The notes: a model not told the origin generated them from the letters alone. Shown: positions 45,514 through 57,696, counted from the stretch's first letter. The stretch is DNA of 64,000 nt from Monoplex corrugatus (GCA_030674185.1 CM060314.1:28079115-28143114); one strand, 5' to 3'. Numbers and translations: made by a program.

Positions 45514-45671
45514 ATCCAGTCCTCGTCCAAAGAGGGTCTACGCTACACATGATTTATACATGAATCGACAAAATGAAACAAAAGTGAACCGAATCATTGC
45601 AAAAGGACTTGACAGAACCAGACTATTTAATTCTGAGACTGACTCAATAAACACAATTTCACGACCCAAAT

Positions 45672-45717
45672 TCTCTCTCTCTCTCTGTGTGTCTCTGTCT
45701 CTCTCTGTCTCTCTCTG

Positions 45718-45774
<57 letters not shown>
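45672..45774. repeat. (CT)n microsatellite
   Basis: CT/CTGT tract. Bases 45775-46365 carry no recognised gene. Confidence 0.95.
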
Positions 45775-45776
<2 letters not shown>

Positions 45777-46369
45777 CATTTTCTGCACTACTGGAGGATC
45801 ACTACCTCCACACCACTCATTTCGGCTCTCTAAAGCACTGTAATCCAAATCCACCGAAACTGATAACACAAGCCATGAAGGGCCACTGAATCTGGAATAT
45901 TTTTCACAGTTCCATGGAGATGAGAATGGGAATGATAGTGATAAAGCTGTGGAACTCTATTACAGATTGAGACAGCGTGACGGGACGCACTCTATGCTTG
46001 CTTTCGTATTGTATTCTAGGGTCAATAAAGCCCGAGAGATACAAAAATTTGAGGAACGCCCTTGGGAAGTTTTGAGTTTCTTTCAGACTAAACACAGTCC
46101 ATCCCAAAATTTGTGCAGATTAATCCTAAAACAAATATTTTCCCCTGAAACCGGGCCCAAACGCACAACACGTTTCGATCTACTAAAAGCAATTTGAATG
46201 TTAAAATTGTTTCACTTATACATACGTTCTTGGTATAACATTCAAACAATTTGAAAATTTAGAACGTTTCAAAGAAACCAAAATGTGTTGTTCACCTGAG
46301 CACAGAAAAAGGTCATGCTCACATGAACCAAAGGAAAATGGCAAAGGTGAAGGAATAGCACTTTCTCTG

Positions 46370-46480
46370 GAACTTCAGATAATATTTACGTCTCAATTTT
46401 ACTGTTGTGACAGCCTACCATTGTCCTCATTTTATATCAACTTTTACGTTACGTAATGCTTTTTCAAATTCACAGTGACT
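46370..46480 (-). repeat. inverted, diverged copy of the 40302 repeat
   Basis: The reverse complement contains GAGGACAATGGTAGGCTGTC, ACAACAG and AAGTTCCAGAGAAAGTGCT, in the order seen at 40318-40395. Confidence 0.5.
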
Positions 46481-46711
46481 TTGTAAAGAACAATTTCTGG
46501 ATTTTTTAAACCAATTTTTGTAAAAAGATGGAGGCTGTTAGAATGGTCTGACGATTTGAGCCCCCCACCGAGGCCTCTGATTATTACTTTGACTATGAAA
46601 ATGTCATTAATTTTCAATACGAATAAACATGAATAAGATTAGAGGATGGGAGGAAATTGGTTAGCACAGGTTTGCAAAACTCGTCTTTTCTAAGTTTGCT
46701 TAGGCCCAAGG

Positions 46712-46875
46712 CGTATATGTATATATGTATATACGTATGTCTGTATGTATGTATATATGTATGTATGTATGTATGACTTTTGTATGTACGTACGTATGTA
46801 CGTATGTATGTATGTATGTATTGTGTGTATGTATGTATGTATGTATGTACATCTGTGTGTATGTATGTGTGTATG
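46712..46875. repeat. (GTAT)n microsatellite
   Basis: Mostly GTAT units with TACG variants. Encoded Tyr-Val-Cys-Met frames are artefacts. Confidence 0.94.
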
Positions 46876-46966
46876 ATGTTTTGCTTTACACGTTTTGCTT
46901 ACCTCCTAATTCTTATTTTCAACTCTTTCCTCTTTCTTTTGTTTTTTTCTTTTTAACTGTTTTTTA

Positions 46967-47019
46967 TTTGTTTGTTTGTTTGTTTGTTTGTTTGTTTGTT
47001 TGTTTGTTTTTTTTTTTTT
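46967..47019. repeat. (TTTG)n plus poly(T)
   Basis: About eleven TTTG units then a T run. Confidence 0.94.
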
Positions 47020-47096
47020 CATTCATTAGCATTTTACCACTCTTTCTTCTGTTGTTTCTTTTTCTTTCATTCTTTCATTAATTTGGATAAATTTAC

Positions 47097-47166
<70 letters not shown>
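47097..47166. repeat. (CA)n microsatellite
   Basis: About 70 bp of pure (CA)n. Confidence 0.96.
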
Positions 47167-47168
<2 letters not shown>

Positions 47169-47294
47169 GACATATACACATACCACCACCACTAGCAAAA
47201 ATAAGAAGAAGATATGCTGACAAATACACTGCAATACATGTGTGCGTGGGAGATGAGGAGGAGGCCGAGAGCGTTGTATACGGATGCGTTGATG

Positions 47295-47453
47295 TTAACC
47301 CTTTGACTCCCGCACTACATCCACCAACTGTAAAAACTTAACCCTTCGACTCCCTCACCCTATCTATCAGCTTCCTCCAGGAAGTTTCTGTTTTGCTAGT
47401 ATGATTGACAAAGCAGGATTGCTGGTGGACAGGGTGCGGGAGTCAAATGTTTA
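47295..47453. mobile_element. Rep-P palindromic element, copy 5
   Basis: TTAACCCTTTGACTCCCGC at the left; ACAGGGTGCGGGAGTCAAAT at the right. The right TTAA has decayed. Confidence 0.6.
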
Positions 47454-47556
47454 GGAAGTACATGCCGGGGCAGACGGGAGCAGAGAAAGCATAGAGATCA
47501 TGATCAGACAAGGACAGAGAGGAGGGAGAGAGAGTTAATGACGATAGTAATAATAG

Positions 47557-47557
<1 letters not shown>

Positions 47558-47646
<89 letters not shown>

Positions 47647-47655
47647 GATGATGAT
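47558..47655. repeat. (GAT)n microsatellite
   Basis: About 32 GAT units. The minus-strand poly-histidine frame is an artefact. Confidence 0.97.
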
Positions 47656-47837
47656 ATTTGTAAGGTGTTAAATCTTGACGTATAAATCATATCGAAGCAC
47701 ACAGACCCATCCATCACACACATTCACTCATAGTGATAAAAATAACATAAAGACTACTAAGCAAATGTATACCGGGAAGGGGGGGGGGTGCACAAGGAAC
47801 TTGAAATGAGGGTTTGGGTTCAGGGGGAAATCACCGC

Positions 47838-47990
47838 TGGACAAAAATATCTGACTTTAAGTTGGACTTGAAAGAAGATAGGGCATGTGCATGTAATTGT
47901 AGAAGAGAAAGGGAAGCTCGTCCCAGTTGTGTAGACCAGACGGACAATGAATGGGACAGACTGTGGAACATTTGTACTGAAGAACGTGTT
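47838..47990. repeat. dispersed repeat, partner of 18945-19095
   Basis: Contains TTAAGTTGGACTTGAAAG, GGGAAGCTCGTCCCAG, GTAGACCAGACGGACA and GGAACATTTGTACTG. Bases 47991-49025 otherwise show poly(T) runs near 48835-48850 and 48906-48926 and no gene. Confidence 0.5.
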
Positions 47991-49029
47991 AACAAAGGCA
48001 AAAGAGGATAAAGGGTGGGTGAGAACACAAAGAAAGACAGATAATTAGAGAGACAGATAAACAGACCAACATACAAGCAGGCAGAATCTCAACGTCAGGG
48101 GTGAAGAGAAAATAACACAATAAACAAACAGACGAACAGACATGCACTAGGCAGGCAGAAGCTTAATGTTTCGGGTGAGAGAAAAAAAACAACTATCGAA
48201 TGAGCAAGAACAAAGCCAACAAAATTTAGGGAAACTAATGAAGGCGACAGAAACTGAGCGTGAAAACAAACAAATAAAAAGAAAAAAAATGTTCTGCCAC
48301 CGCTTCCTCTGGGATACACTAACCCCACCTCACTCCCATCCCCAACACATATACACCTCTCGGGTTAGATTGACGCTAATGAACTAGGTTTCTCTTCATT
48401 TTGTTCGTTAGTGGGTGGTATTTTTTCCCCGTATTTTCTTTTATTTTATCTTGTATTTCAATTCTGCATCCACTCCCCTTTTCCTTTCTTTCGTTCTTTT
48501 CCCCTCCACCCCTTTGTCTTTTGTTTGTTTTGTTCCTAAAAGGCAACGGCTGACTTATTACTGCTTTTTCGTGTACAGCACCCCTTCTAACCTCGTATCA
48601 TATTTTAAACACTGCAGCTAACAAGGATGATATGCTTGCTATTAATACCCTTTAGGCGTGGAGGGTTTTCGACTGATACGATTAGAACGTCACCATTGTC
48701 ATTTCTTCTCTTCAGTGAGCAGCCCACTATGGTTTACGCTTTTAAAATTTAAAACCAAATGTATGCTAAAATTGCTTTGTTCATATACTTACGTACCTAT
48801 TGGTAAAATTTCACAGATAAGAATTTTATAACATTTTTTTTTTTTTTTTGGAACGCGAAATGGGAAAAGAATCACATTACTCTTAACTGTCCAGAAGTCC
48901 TGTTCTTTTTTTTTTTTTTTTTTTTTGTCTTTTCTAATGAATTGTCAAGATGTATAGTACCCTTTAGTCACTCACCCACTCCTTCCGTTCTCTTTGCTCC
49001 AAGTGAAGCATAAATCGTCAAAAAATGCC

Positions 49030-49330
49030 TTCCAGCCATGATCATCTTAAGCGGAATCAGGACAATTCGTTCCATGTCCTCTGGGTTGTCTTCGCTTCTT
49101 GCTCAGTTGTTCGCTGCCAGGTGGCTGTTCATTTGCCTCTGTTTCTTTTCCCATGCAGAGCCCATGATAGAGCGGTGCTAGCATGTCTGGTTTTGTCCAT
49201 CGTGAAAACATGGCCCAGCCATCTCTGGCGCTATTTCGTGTTCTGCATCACATTGGTAACGCTGCTGATGCCAGGTCGTCTGGCTACCGCTTCAACACAG
49301 ATGGACAGCACCTGTTCAGAGAGATGTTTT
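49030..49330 (-). pseudogene. LINE C-terminal fragment
   Basis: Minus strand reads SVTNVMQNTKSRQRWLGHVF, TMDKTRHASTALSWAWKRNR, then TATWQRTTEQEAKTTQRTWN. This is the RRWLGHVLRMD ... ALSWxPEGKRKRGRP ... TWRRTxEQE pattern of the distal region of non-LTR elements. A stop and a missing GRP show decay. Confidence 0.72.
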
Positions 49331-49394
49331 TTATTCATTTATTTATATATCTGTCTATAGATCGTCTGTTTCTGACAAACTTCGAATATTCTCT

Positions 49395-49495
49395 CTGTCT
49401 CAGTCTCTGTCTGTCTGTCTGTCTGTCTCTGTTTCTCTCTCTTCCTCCCTCCCTCCCTCTCTCTCTCTCTCTTCTCTCTCTTTCCCTCTCTCGTA
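49395..49495. repeat. (CTGT)n/(CT)n tract
   Basis: Pyrimidine-rich microsatellite. Confidence 0.9.
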
Positions 49496-49634
49496 ACAAT
49501 CTGAACATGTTTGTATATTCCTACTACAAAACAGACAACGAATGAAAAGTAGGCCTATTGTGTGTATTAACAATGTTATCCCCTCCCCACATTCCCCCGT
49601 TTGTGTTTGGGTCAGTGGCCTTCACAATAAACCA

Positions 49635-49683
49635 TGTGTCAGTGTCAGTGTCAGCGTCAGTGTCAGTGTCATTGTCAGTGTCA
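49635..49683. repeat. (TCAGTG)n hexanucleotide repeat
   Basis: About eight TCAGTG units with one-base variants. Frames across it on both strands are repetitive. Confidence 0.92.
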
Positions 49684-49920
49684 ATCTCTCTCTCTCGTGC
49701 GGGCGGGCGCTCTTTCTTTTTTTTTTTTCTTTCTTTCTTTTCCTTTCTCTCCCTCTGTTTCTTTCTCTTGCTCGCCCACGCATACACATGAACACAAAAG
49801 CACACACACCCAAGTAGTCAAGCAGAAAGACACAAAGAGATTCCACGAACTCAGTGTTGCATACAAAGTGCAAACTTAACGGACCGTGATACTGTAGAGA
49901 CAGATAACTCACCTCAAGCC

Positions 49921-50180
49921 AGTCGCCGTGGTGTAGCAGTTAGTGCAACGGACTACCGACTGGAAGGAAGTGGGTTCGAATCCCCATCAGTCCCTTAAAA
50001 ATCATTGTGGGATTTTTCGGCTCTAACCGGCTCCTACCCAGAGTTGGGGCGTGCCTATGGGCTCATTGGGAAGACTGGGACCATACATCGAGTCTTATTC
50101 ACTTCACGGATGCGTCATTGAGAGTGTTGCTCTAATCTTTTCAGCAGCATCGCAGGTGTCTGTGTCTTTCGGGCCGGGCT
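49921..50180 (+). repeat. tRNA-derived SINE
   Basis: The head reads GTCGCCGTGGTGTAGCAGTT with an A-box-like TGGTGTAGCAGTTAG (49929-49943) and a perfect B box GGTTCGAATCC (49973-49983), spaced as in tRNA. The body follows (TGTGGGATTTTTCGGC, CCGGCTCCTACCCA, GGACTGGGACCATACAT) and is shared with 26903-27058. It does not fold as a mature tRNA, so it is a SINE. The 3' end is uncertain. Bases 50181-50815 have no other recognised feature. Confidence 0.8.
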
Positions 50181-50819
50181 GACGCCAGCACATATTATGA
50201 TAGTCTAGTAAGCGTAGAGTACAGCCCTGTTACGCAGTCTCAATCCTAGATGGAATTCCATAGCATCGTTAATATCATCCTTATCGACACCATCGTCATT
50301 GCACTGTAAAACCTGTTCCAGCTTCTGTGTCCATTAAGGTGGCGTAGAAAATGGGACGAAAAAATTCACTTTAAGCCATCAAGCCGCAAAACCTTTGTCC
50401 ACCTTACAAGAATAAGATTGACTGATGGAAAAAGAAACTGAGCAGAAAGGCAACTAACTAGTCATAATCTGAAACAGACGCACTGAACTGGATTTTCAAA
50501 ACTTATGTTATTAATCTTCTTCAATCCATCAAACGGTAAAACTTTCAAAGTGTTAGTACTAATACAATGAAAATACGGAAAACTGAAAGAAAAATTTTTA
50601 GGCATATTTCGAAGTTTCGTTCGCTGTCTAGCGATGAATGTGGCCATTTTTTCCAGTTACTGCCCGCTGCCATGGAGCTTGGTGAGTTAAGGAATTGTAC
50701 TATTGTTGTCAGCCATGTCTCTCCTTGCTCTACCTGGCAGAGGTGACACTGTTGAAATATAGTTTTTTTCTTAAGTGTAGCGAGCATTTTCTTACATAGA
50801 CCGTCTGCGCTATAGAAAT

Positions 50820-51018
50820 GGAATTATCATTATCATCGTCATCATCATCATTCTTCTTCTTCTTTTTTTTTTTTTTTTTTTGGTCTTCTTCTTCTTTTGC
50901 TCCTTCTTCTTCTTCTCATCATCATCATCATCATGATCATCACATCATCATTATCATCATCATCGTCGTCGTCATCATCATCATCATTATCATCATCATC
51001 ATCACCATTATTGTTATT
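50820..51018. repeat. (ATC)n, (CTT)n trinucleotide cluster
   Basis: TCATCATC and CTTCTTCT runs with a poly(T) at 50865-50881. It borders the LINE fragment on the right and may be that element's expanded 3' tail (minus strand). Confidence 0.9.
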
Positions 51019-51019
51019 G

Positions 51020-51470
51020 TATGTTCAGCTGTCTGTTTCTCTTGGCTGCAAGGGAAGACTGGTGAAGGCATCCGTTTGAACTTGTGATTCGTATGGACAT
51101 TGAGCTTATTGTGACCGGTGCAGTCTCATCAGGATAATCTGCTGCTCTCTGGACAGAAAGTGGTAGTCATTTTTTTTCTGTCCGTTACTTAAGGAGTGAT
51201 CTGATGATGCTCCTCATTTCACTGTTGTTGACGCTGTCGTCTGTTTGATTTCTCCAGGCTCCGTTTTATTGCTAGTTCATCGCTTCCTGGTGTCCCACAA
51301 TGAGTGGGGATCCACTGGAATACTACTTTTCTGACTTGCTAGAAGGCTTTGGTCAAGTGGTGGAGCTTGGCAATCTCCAGGGCCTGGAGAACAGAGGGGG
51401 CTTCTGAGAGAAAGTTCTCCTTTACAGGATGATCTGTCAAACACTTGAACCTCCCGGACAGTACCATGTT
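51020..51470 (-). pseudogene. LINE fragment with RNase H-like end
   Basis: Minus strand reads SSIPVDPHSLWDTRKR, matching the WIPxHCGIxGNExAD block of the RNase H domain carried by Jockey/CR1-related elements, followed after a gap by YHFLSREQQIILMRLHRS (YHxLxRxEQVxIFRLRTGH). The catalytic His region survives as HSL only. Stops and frameshifts are present. Confidence 0.65.
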
Positions 51471-51489
51471 CTCGGCCTATACATAAAAC

Positions 51490-52189
51490 TAAGGTATTCT
51501 AGTCTGACGCAGATTTATTAAAAACTAATTTTCACAACTTATGACACCAACGTCTCTCTTCAAGTCACCATGCAGTTAATCTTAAATACATTGCTCTTAA
51601 CTGGCAACATAACAAGTTTCATTTTTTTCACGACAAAACAAAGTTCAGTTTAAGGTTTCTTGGGTTTTTTGTTTTATTTTGTTTTGTTTTTTGTTTTGTT
51701 TTGTTTTGTTTCTGTCGTTGGTGGTGTTTTCTAAAGATATTTCTGTGCTCGGAATAGATTCCATACGCTCCAATGTCGCAAATGCCATGTGATGGAAAAT
51801 GATCCAAAATGAGCACAGCATAAACCAAAGCCTGCTTAACACACCAAAACTACCAATTCAAGAAAAGCGATACTGAATGAGTGAGATAGATGGTTTCCAC
51901 TACCGTTTCGTTGGTTTTACTTAGTTATGCGCAAACGTGATTTTCAAGACTAATCGTGTGCGTGTGTACAATCCTTAATGTTAAATACAATCGAATTTGT
52001 AAAAACTCCTTCCGAAAGGATGTCCCCCTTTTTTAAACGAAAAGACCGCATGCTAATATTTTAGGTCTATATGGCAATGACAGTCAAATGATAAATACAT
52101 CTATTCATCCATCTAACATTCTGCCTCTTTTGAAATTAATACACTTTATTTTAAAAAAACTGAGAAAAGATGAGGCTGTTTGAGAGACA
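51490..52189. other. no recognised gene
   Basis: A TTTTG-rich run at 51664-51710 gives Lys/Asn/Gln-rich antisense frames. Nothing else was seen. Confidence 0.4.
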
Positions 52190-52194
52190 GAGAC

Positions 52195-52231
<37 letters not shown>

Positions 52232-52246
52232 GAGAGAGAGAGAGAG
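52190..52246. repeat. (GA)n/(CAGA)n tract
   Basis: Purine-rich microsatellite. Confidence 0.92.
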
Positions 52247-52417
52247 ATTACGAAAAACCACAGACAACGCCGATTGATATACATGTACATGTAAAACAAT
52301 TCTTCCCTCTTCTTCCTCTTTTTTTAACATCATTCGTTTTCATCGAGGACAGAGATTAACAACTACTATACACTGAAAGAGACAAGTCACCGACACATCG
52401 TAAATAATGATATATTC

Positions 52418-52590
52418 TGAGAGGACTTTCTCCGGACCATTAAACAAGTTGAGAAATAAAACTGCCTGAACACCAAAGCTTTGGAAGTCATGAATTATGC
52501 AGTTAGCTCGTAAAATATAGGAAACAAACATGGGTTCTAGTGTAAAGTTTCATTACTGTCCAAAAGAGAACCACACGGAATATACTGGAT
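52418..52590 (+). repeat. 170 bp repeat upstream of a microsatellite, first copy
   Basis: GAGAGGACTTTCTCCGGACC ... AAGCTTTGGAAGTCATGAAT ... TATGCAGTTA ... GTAAAGTTTCATTACTxTC. Second copy at 53203-53370. Each copy is followed within 70 bp by a (TG)n tract. Confidence 0.8.
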
Positions 52591-52601
52591 ACTTTGCGCG
52601 T

Positions 52602-52604
<3 letters not shown>

Positions 52605-52633
<29 letters not shown>

Positions 52634-52705
52634 ATGTGTGTGTGTGTGTGTGTGTGTGTGCGTGCGCGCGCGCGCGTGTGTGTGTGTGTATGTGTGTGTG
52701 TGTAT
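52605..52705. repeat. (GA)n then (TG)n microsatellites
   Basis: (GA)n 52605-52628, (TG)n/(CG)n 52634-52705. Confidence 0.95.
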
Positions 52706-53202
52706 TTGAATAGATATCAGTCAATCAACAAGATTAAGAAAAGGTAAATGATAATGAATTATTTCAGGAAAAAATGCTTTCAGCACTATTTAAATCTTTT
52801 ACGCAACTGTGACATTTGAAGTATGTTATGTATATGTTTCGACTCGCCTTGCAGTTAAACATATGATCCGACACTGGTGAAGATTTGTCGTTAAAAACGT
52901 TGTTCCTCCCTGAGACATGAAAAGAAGCTTCCATTTTAAAATTTGTAAATCTAATTGTCAATAACGAAAGAAATTCAGTAGAAAAAGAAAGACCATACCT
53001 ATTCAAACTAACGCATTTATGGATACCCATCAAACAAATGATTGACCCAAAACGCGTTAGAGCAGAACAGACAAACCGGAAAAGGCACATTTATCAAGGA
53101 CGAAGATAAATAGGGCCTTGATAGAACGAAAAGCTCAATCTCAATTGCGACTGTTGCCACGAAAGATACGAATGGGTGATAGTGATATAAATAACGATCA
53201 GT

Positions 53203-53370
53203 TCTGAGTGGACTTTCCCTGGACCATAAAGCCGAAAAATGAAGCCGCCAGATTGCAACTGAAGCTTTGGAAGCCCTGAATTATGCAGTTAACACATGAA
53301 ATATAGGAAACGGAAATAAGTTCTCTCGTAAAGTTTCATTACTCTCTGGAAATGAAAACCGTTGGGATAC
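53203..53370 (+). repeat. 170 bp repeat upstream of a microsatellite, second copy
   Basis: Matches 52418-52590 in order, with substitutions and small indels. Bases 52706-53202 hold no recognised gene. Confidence 0.8.
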
Positions 53371-53429
53371 GTGGAATTGTGTGAGTCATATGTCTCCAGG
53401 GGTAAGAGAATTGACGGTGTCATTCAGCT

Positions 53430-53430
53430 G

Positions 53431-53507
<77 letters not shown>

Positions 53508-53582
53508 TGTGTGTGTGTGTGTGTTTGCGCGCGCGCACGCGCGCGTGTGTGTGTGTGTGTGTGTGCGTGTGTGTGGGTGGGT
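53430..53582. repeat. (GT)n microsatellite
   Basis: About 75 bp of pure (GT)n, then GC-rich and GT again. Confidence 0.97.
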
Positions 53583-53654
53583 ATGTATGAGTGAGTGAAA
53601 ACAGAAAGTGCAGAAAATAATGGGTAATAGATTTTATATGAGAACTGATTACCA

Positions 53655-53955
53655 TAGTTGATCCATCAAAGCACTGCCAAAATTTGATAGGGTATAGAAC
53701 ACTTTCAAGATTTTAGTTCTGTTAGTGAAAAATCGCTTTGAAAAACAAAAAGCTTGTAAGGTGAAGTGTAATACCATTTGTGCGTGTGTGAATATGAATG
53801 CGTTTGTGTTTGGATGGAGGTAATGAGAACTGAGTGTTGAATTTGATCTTGCAAAGCATTGCCTAAATTTGTTTGAGTATGAAATATTTTCAAGATCCAA
53901 ATGACGCCAGCATAGTAGTTCTGAAAGAGAAAAATTGCTTTAGGAAACAAACAAA
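53655..53955. repeat. tandem duplication of about 100 bp
   Basis: 53658-53750 and 53846-53950 share AAAGCAxTGCCxAAATTTG, TTTCAAGAT, TAGTTCTG and AAAAATxGCTTT. The second copy carries an extra 20 bp. Confidence 0.7.
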
Positions 53956-54049
53956 ACCCTTACAGACGAAGAGTGACTGAAACGATAATGAATTCCTTTT
54001 CCGTCCTATTGATCCGTTTTTATCATAAATCAACAGTGTGATTGCGTAT

Positions 54050-54190
54050 ATAGATCGATAGATAGATCGATAGATCGATAGATAGATAGATAGATAGATA
54101 GATAGAAGATAGAGACAGATAGAGAGACAGATAGAGAAACAGATAGATAGATAGAATAGATGATAGATAGATAGATAGATAGATAGATAT

Positions 54191-54221
<31 letters not shown>

Positions 54222-54225
54222 TAGA
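54050..54225. repeat. (GATA)n microsatellite
   Basis: GATA/GATC units with GACA interruptions. Confidence 0.96.
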
Positions 54226-55063
54226 TTATATTTGTATATTATGTAGCCTACCCTGTGGGATTCAGACTTAATCAAATGAGAAAATTTTGTTTTCACATTG
54301 TCTTTTGTTGTACAGTTTCTTTTACTTTTCTTCTTTTTTGTCATCGGTATTTCTGTTGAGTCTTTCTTTTTCTTTGTTTCTGTTTATACTTTCTCTTCTT
54401 TTCTTTCCCTTCTTTCTGTAGTTATTCGTGTTGTTGTTGTTGTTCTTGTTGATGTTTTCTCTATTTTTCTTTTAGTCTTTCTATCTTTGTCAATTTGTGT
54501 CTGTGGTTGTTGTTTTTGTTGTTGTAGAATATTTTTTCTTCTCGTCTTTTTTCCCCCTTTTCACTTCTTGCGTCCTTTCTTTGTTAAATTTTGTTTTCTT
54601 TTCTTTTCCTTGAGGTTTTGTTGTTATTGTTTGTTTGTTTGTTTCCTTTTTCTTATTTCATTGAGTGTATATTGACTGAAAACATACAAATAAACGTTCA
54701 AATGAATAAATAGATAAAAGGACAATGTTCATGGCTGAGATGTAGGTGTGAGACATGTCGGCGAAGGAATGCGGGGGAGAGAGGTTAGATGTATTTGCTG
54801 CGACAGGAGGAGGAGGGGGTGTGGCACGCCTACATAACCATTTGTTGAGCAGGGTCAGACTTTGACAAAGAGGGGGTGAAGAAGGAAGACAAAGAGATCA
54901 GAAAAAGAAAGAGAGAGGAAAAAGAAAGAGTGCTAATGATAATAATACTTTATTCTCCAACGGAACAAGTTACTTGCCAAAAGTCATTTATCGAACTTAC
55001 TGTTGCTTGGATGCTGGTGTTTTCATGTTTCCATTATCCAACCACTGACATAACTTACAGGAC
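54226..55063. other. T-rich sequence, no gene recognised
   Basis: 54298-54660 is strongly TTCT/GTT rich; the frame across it (Phe/Leu/Val/Ser) is compositional. Confidence 0.45.
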
Positions 55064-55232
55064 TGTTAACGTGCATAATTGATATCCTGAATGTGTACAC
55101 ACACGAAGGGGATTTAGACACTGGCAGGTCTGCACACATGTTGACCTGGGAGATTGGGAAAATCTCCACCCTTTACCTATCAGGCCAATGTGTCTTAGCG
55201 GATCGAACCCAGCACCTGATGGAGCGACAGCG
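55064..55232 (-). repeat. tRNA-derived SINE (second family), copy a
   Basis: Minus strand: a perfect B box GGTTCGATCCG (55209-55199), then AATCTCCCAGGTCAAC, GCAGACCTGCCAGTGTCTAA and CACGTTAAC. The A-box side is degraded. Confidence 0.65.
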
Positions 55233-55725
55233 TGCACAATAGAAAGAGAGAGATACCCTTACAAAGAGAGAGAACACCGACCTCTAAATCATTAATCAAT
55301 TAGGCTTTTGGACGATACCAATGGGACGTGAGCGGTTTTTTTCAAATTTTTTTTAACACAGTTTATATTTGAGCATACATCGACAAAACTAATACACCAC
55401 GGATACACCTTTTTTCAATTCGTATTGTTCTGACAAAGTGCACATATCAAACGCTTTCATTATCTAATTTGTTACATGATTTGCTATCCGATTTTACGAA
55501 GCAAGCAGCATACTTAGTTTAGACACTTATGGCCAATCATAGCAGTTTCATGAAATGTATTTTTGTCTAATTCCTAAATTCACGAAGGTTAACATGAAAT
55601 GTACATGTATTTCCTGTTCTACTTCAGTTTTGCAATTCTGACATAGGAAATTACTTCGGGATCGTGCATGTTGGGCATTTTGTCTTTTCAGAAGCCACTG
55701 ATCACTGACTTGGCTTACAAAATCT

Positions 55726-55921
55726 ATAATGTGCGTATTTGATATTATGCATGCGTATACACACAGATGAGGTTCAGGTACTAGCAGGTCTGTACATATG
55801 CTGACCAGGGAGAGTGGGAAAATTTCCCCTCTATACCCGCCAGTGGTACTCAAGGAGTTTCGAACCCAAACTTTCCCGTTTGTGGTAGATCAGTGTCCTT
55901 ACCACTCCACTGTCGCGCCTG
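55726..55921 (-). repeat. tRNA-derived SINE (second family), copy b, with tRNA-like head
   Basis: Minus strand starts AGGCGCGACAGTGGAGTGGT (A-box region, about 55920-55895) and has the B box GGTTCGAAACTCC (55866-55854). The body is shared with copies at 55064 and 59598. Bases 55233-55725 hold nothing else. Confidence 0.72.
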
Positions 55922-56535
55922 TCAGAATGAAAATTATTGAACGATTCACAACAGAACAAGATTAGAACAAGCAGAAAATAAACAATGTATAAGGAAACTA
56001 CTGAAGGCTAAAGGAACTGAGCGTGAAAACAAAGAAGGAAAAAAAAAACAGACACGAAAATAAAATGTCACCACCACAAACAAACAAAAAAGTGGACGGA
56101 CATACACGTCACCGGTACCACCAAAATAACAACGCGTGCACACACACACATACACCCACGCGCACGCGCGTGCAAACACACACACATTGGTGGGTTTTTT
56201 TTCAGGATTGTTTTGTTTAGTTTTTGGATTGACACTAATAAACTGGACTTTCTTTTCTTTGTTCTTTCCCTTTCCACTTTTGTTTTTCATGATTTTTTCT
56301 TTCTTTCTTCACTTTATGCTTTTTTCCTATTTGACTTCAACCAAATTTTGTTTTGTTGCTGTTGTCATTGTTGTTTCCTGTTTATTTGTTTGTTTGTTTG
56401 CTTGCTTGCTTGTTTGTTTTTGTTCTGTTTGTGTTTTAGTTTTTGAAATGCCAGTGGCTGTAGCCCTTTTTTTTCTTTTTCTTTAATCTCCACCACTACC
56501 ATCCTTTTCTTTTCTTTACTTTTTCGTGTTTTTTT
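55922..56535. other. no recognised gene
   Basis: Short (CA/CG) run at 56138-56187 and T-rich sequence after 56200. The open frames are compositional. Confidence 0.4.
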
Positions 56536-56539
56536 TTCT

Positions 56540-56688
56540 CTGTGTGTGTGCGCGCGTGCGTGCGTGTGTGTGTGTGTGTGAGTGTGTGTGTGCGCGCGCG
56601 CGTGCGTATGTATGTGCGTGCGTGCGTTCGTGTGTGTGTGTTTGTGTGCGCGCGCGCGTGCGTATGTACATGCGTGCGTGCGTTCGTG

Positions 56689-56756
<68 letters not shown>

Positions 56757-56765
56757 GGTGTGTGT
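56540..56765. repeat. GT/GC microsatellite
   Basis: TG, CG and ATGTGCG variants, with a pure (GT)n at about 56694-56754. Confidence 0.96.
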
Positions 56766-57069
56766 GGTTTGGTTGTTGTTGTTGTTGTTTCGATCTCCTG
56801 TCATATTTCAGGTAATGCTGCTTACTGGGATAATGTGCTTTCTGTTGATGCCTTGTACGCTCGGCGGCCCTCCGGCCAATAAGATGAGCAAGTTGTCAAT
56901 GTCATTCTCCTCTTTAATGAGAAACAGCTAATGCATTTAGGAGCTAAACTGTGACACACGTTTCGATTATTTATTTGTTTATTTATTTATTTATTTGTTT
57001 TTATGTGTCTGTCTCTCCGTCATTTATTTGTCAGTGAGTCAGTGAATTAGTTAGTTTACTTACTTAGCT

Positions 57070-57282
57070 GCTGGTTAGTGAGTGAGTGAGTAGTGAGTGA
57101 GTAACTGAGTGAGTGAGTGAGCTGGTTGGTTGGTTGGTTGGTTGGTTGTTGGTTGGTTGGTTGGTTGGCTGGTGGATTGATTGGTTGGTTGATTGGTACA
57201 TGTAGGTCGCTTGGTTAGCTTGTATTTTGTTTGTTTGTTTGTTTGTTTGTTTGTTTGTTTGTTTGTTTGTTTGTTTGTTTGT
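57070..57282. repeat. (GAGT)n, (GGTT)n and (TTTG)n tetranucleotide repeats
   Basis: GAGT at 57080-57120, GGTT at 57123-57200, TTTG at 57225-57282. Bases 56766-57069 show a short unexplained segment (56805-56935) after an acceptor-like TTTCAG but no recognisable protein. Confidence 0.92.
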
Positions 57283-57424
57283 CCACTTTTAGCTTTTCAA
57301 AATTATGGCAATAATCTTAAAGTATCTTTGCTGGGTTTGGGGATCCGAAAGAAATCGCATAATATTTTCAACAATTCAAATTTTTTGTTTCTGTCTGTGC
57401 TTGCTTGTCTTCTGTCTTTCTGTC

Positions 57425-57490
57425 AGTCTGGCTGGCTGGCTCTCTCTCTCTTTCTCTCTCTCTCTCCCTCCCTCTCTCTCTCTCTTTCGG
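57425..57490. repeat. (CT)n tract
   Basis: GGCT units then CT repeats. Confidence 0.9.
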
Positions 57491-57587
57491 TGTCTACACC
57501 CAGACGTGTATAAAATAGTAAGGATAACAGTAAGACGGATCCATGAGTACCAAACGCTCTTATCTTCGAGAAATCAGGTGTTTTCAA

Positions 57588-57696
<109 letters not shown>

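Noticed and set aside
47535..47723. Poly-histidine frame
   Set aside because: Translation of a (GAT)n microsatellite on the minus strand.
49921..49995. A functional tRNA gene
   Set aside because: A and B boxes are present, but the acceptor and anticodon stems do not pair and a repeat body follows that is shared with 26903-27058, so it is a SINE.
56805..56935. Possible exon after an acceptor-like TTTCAG
   Set aside because: No donor, no partner exon and no recognisable peptide in any frame.
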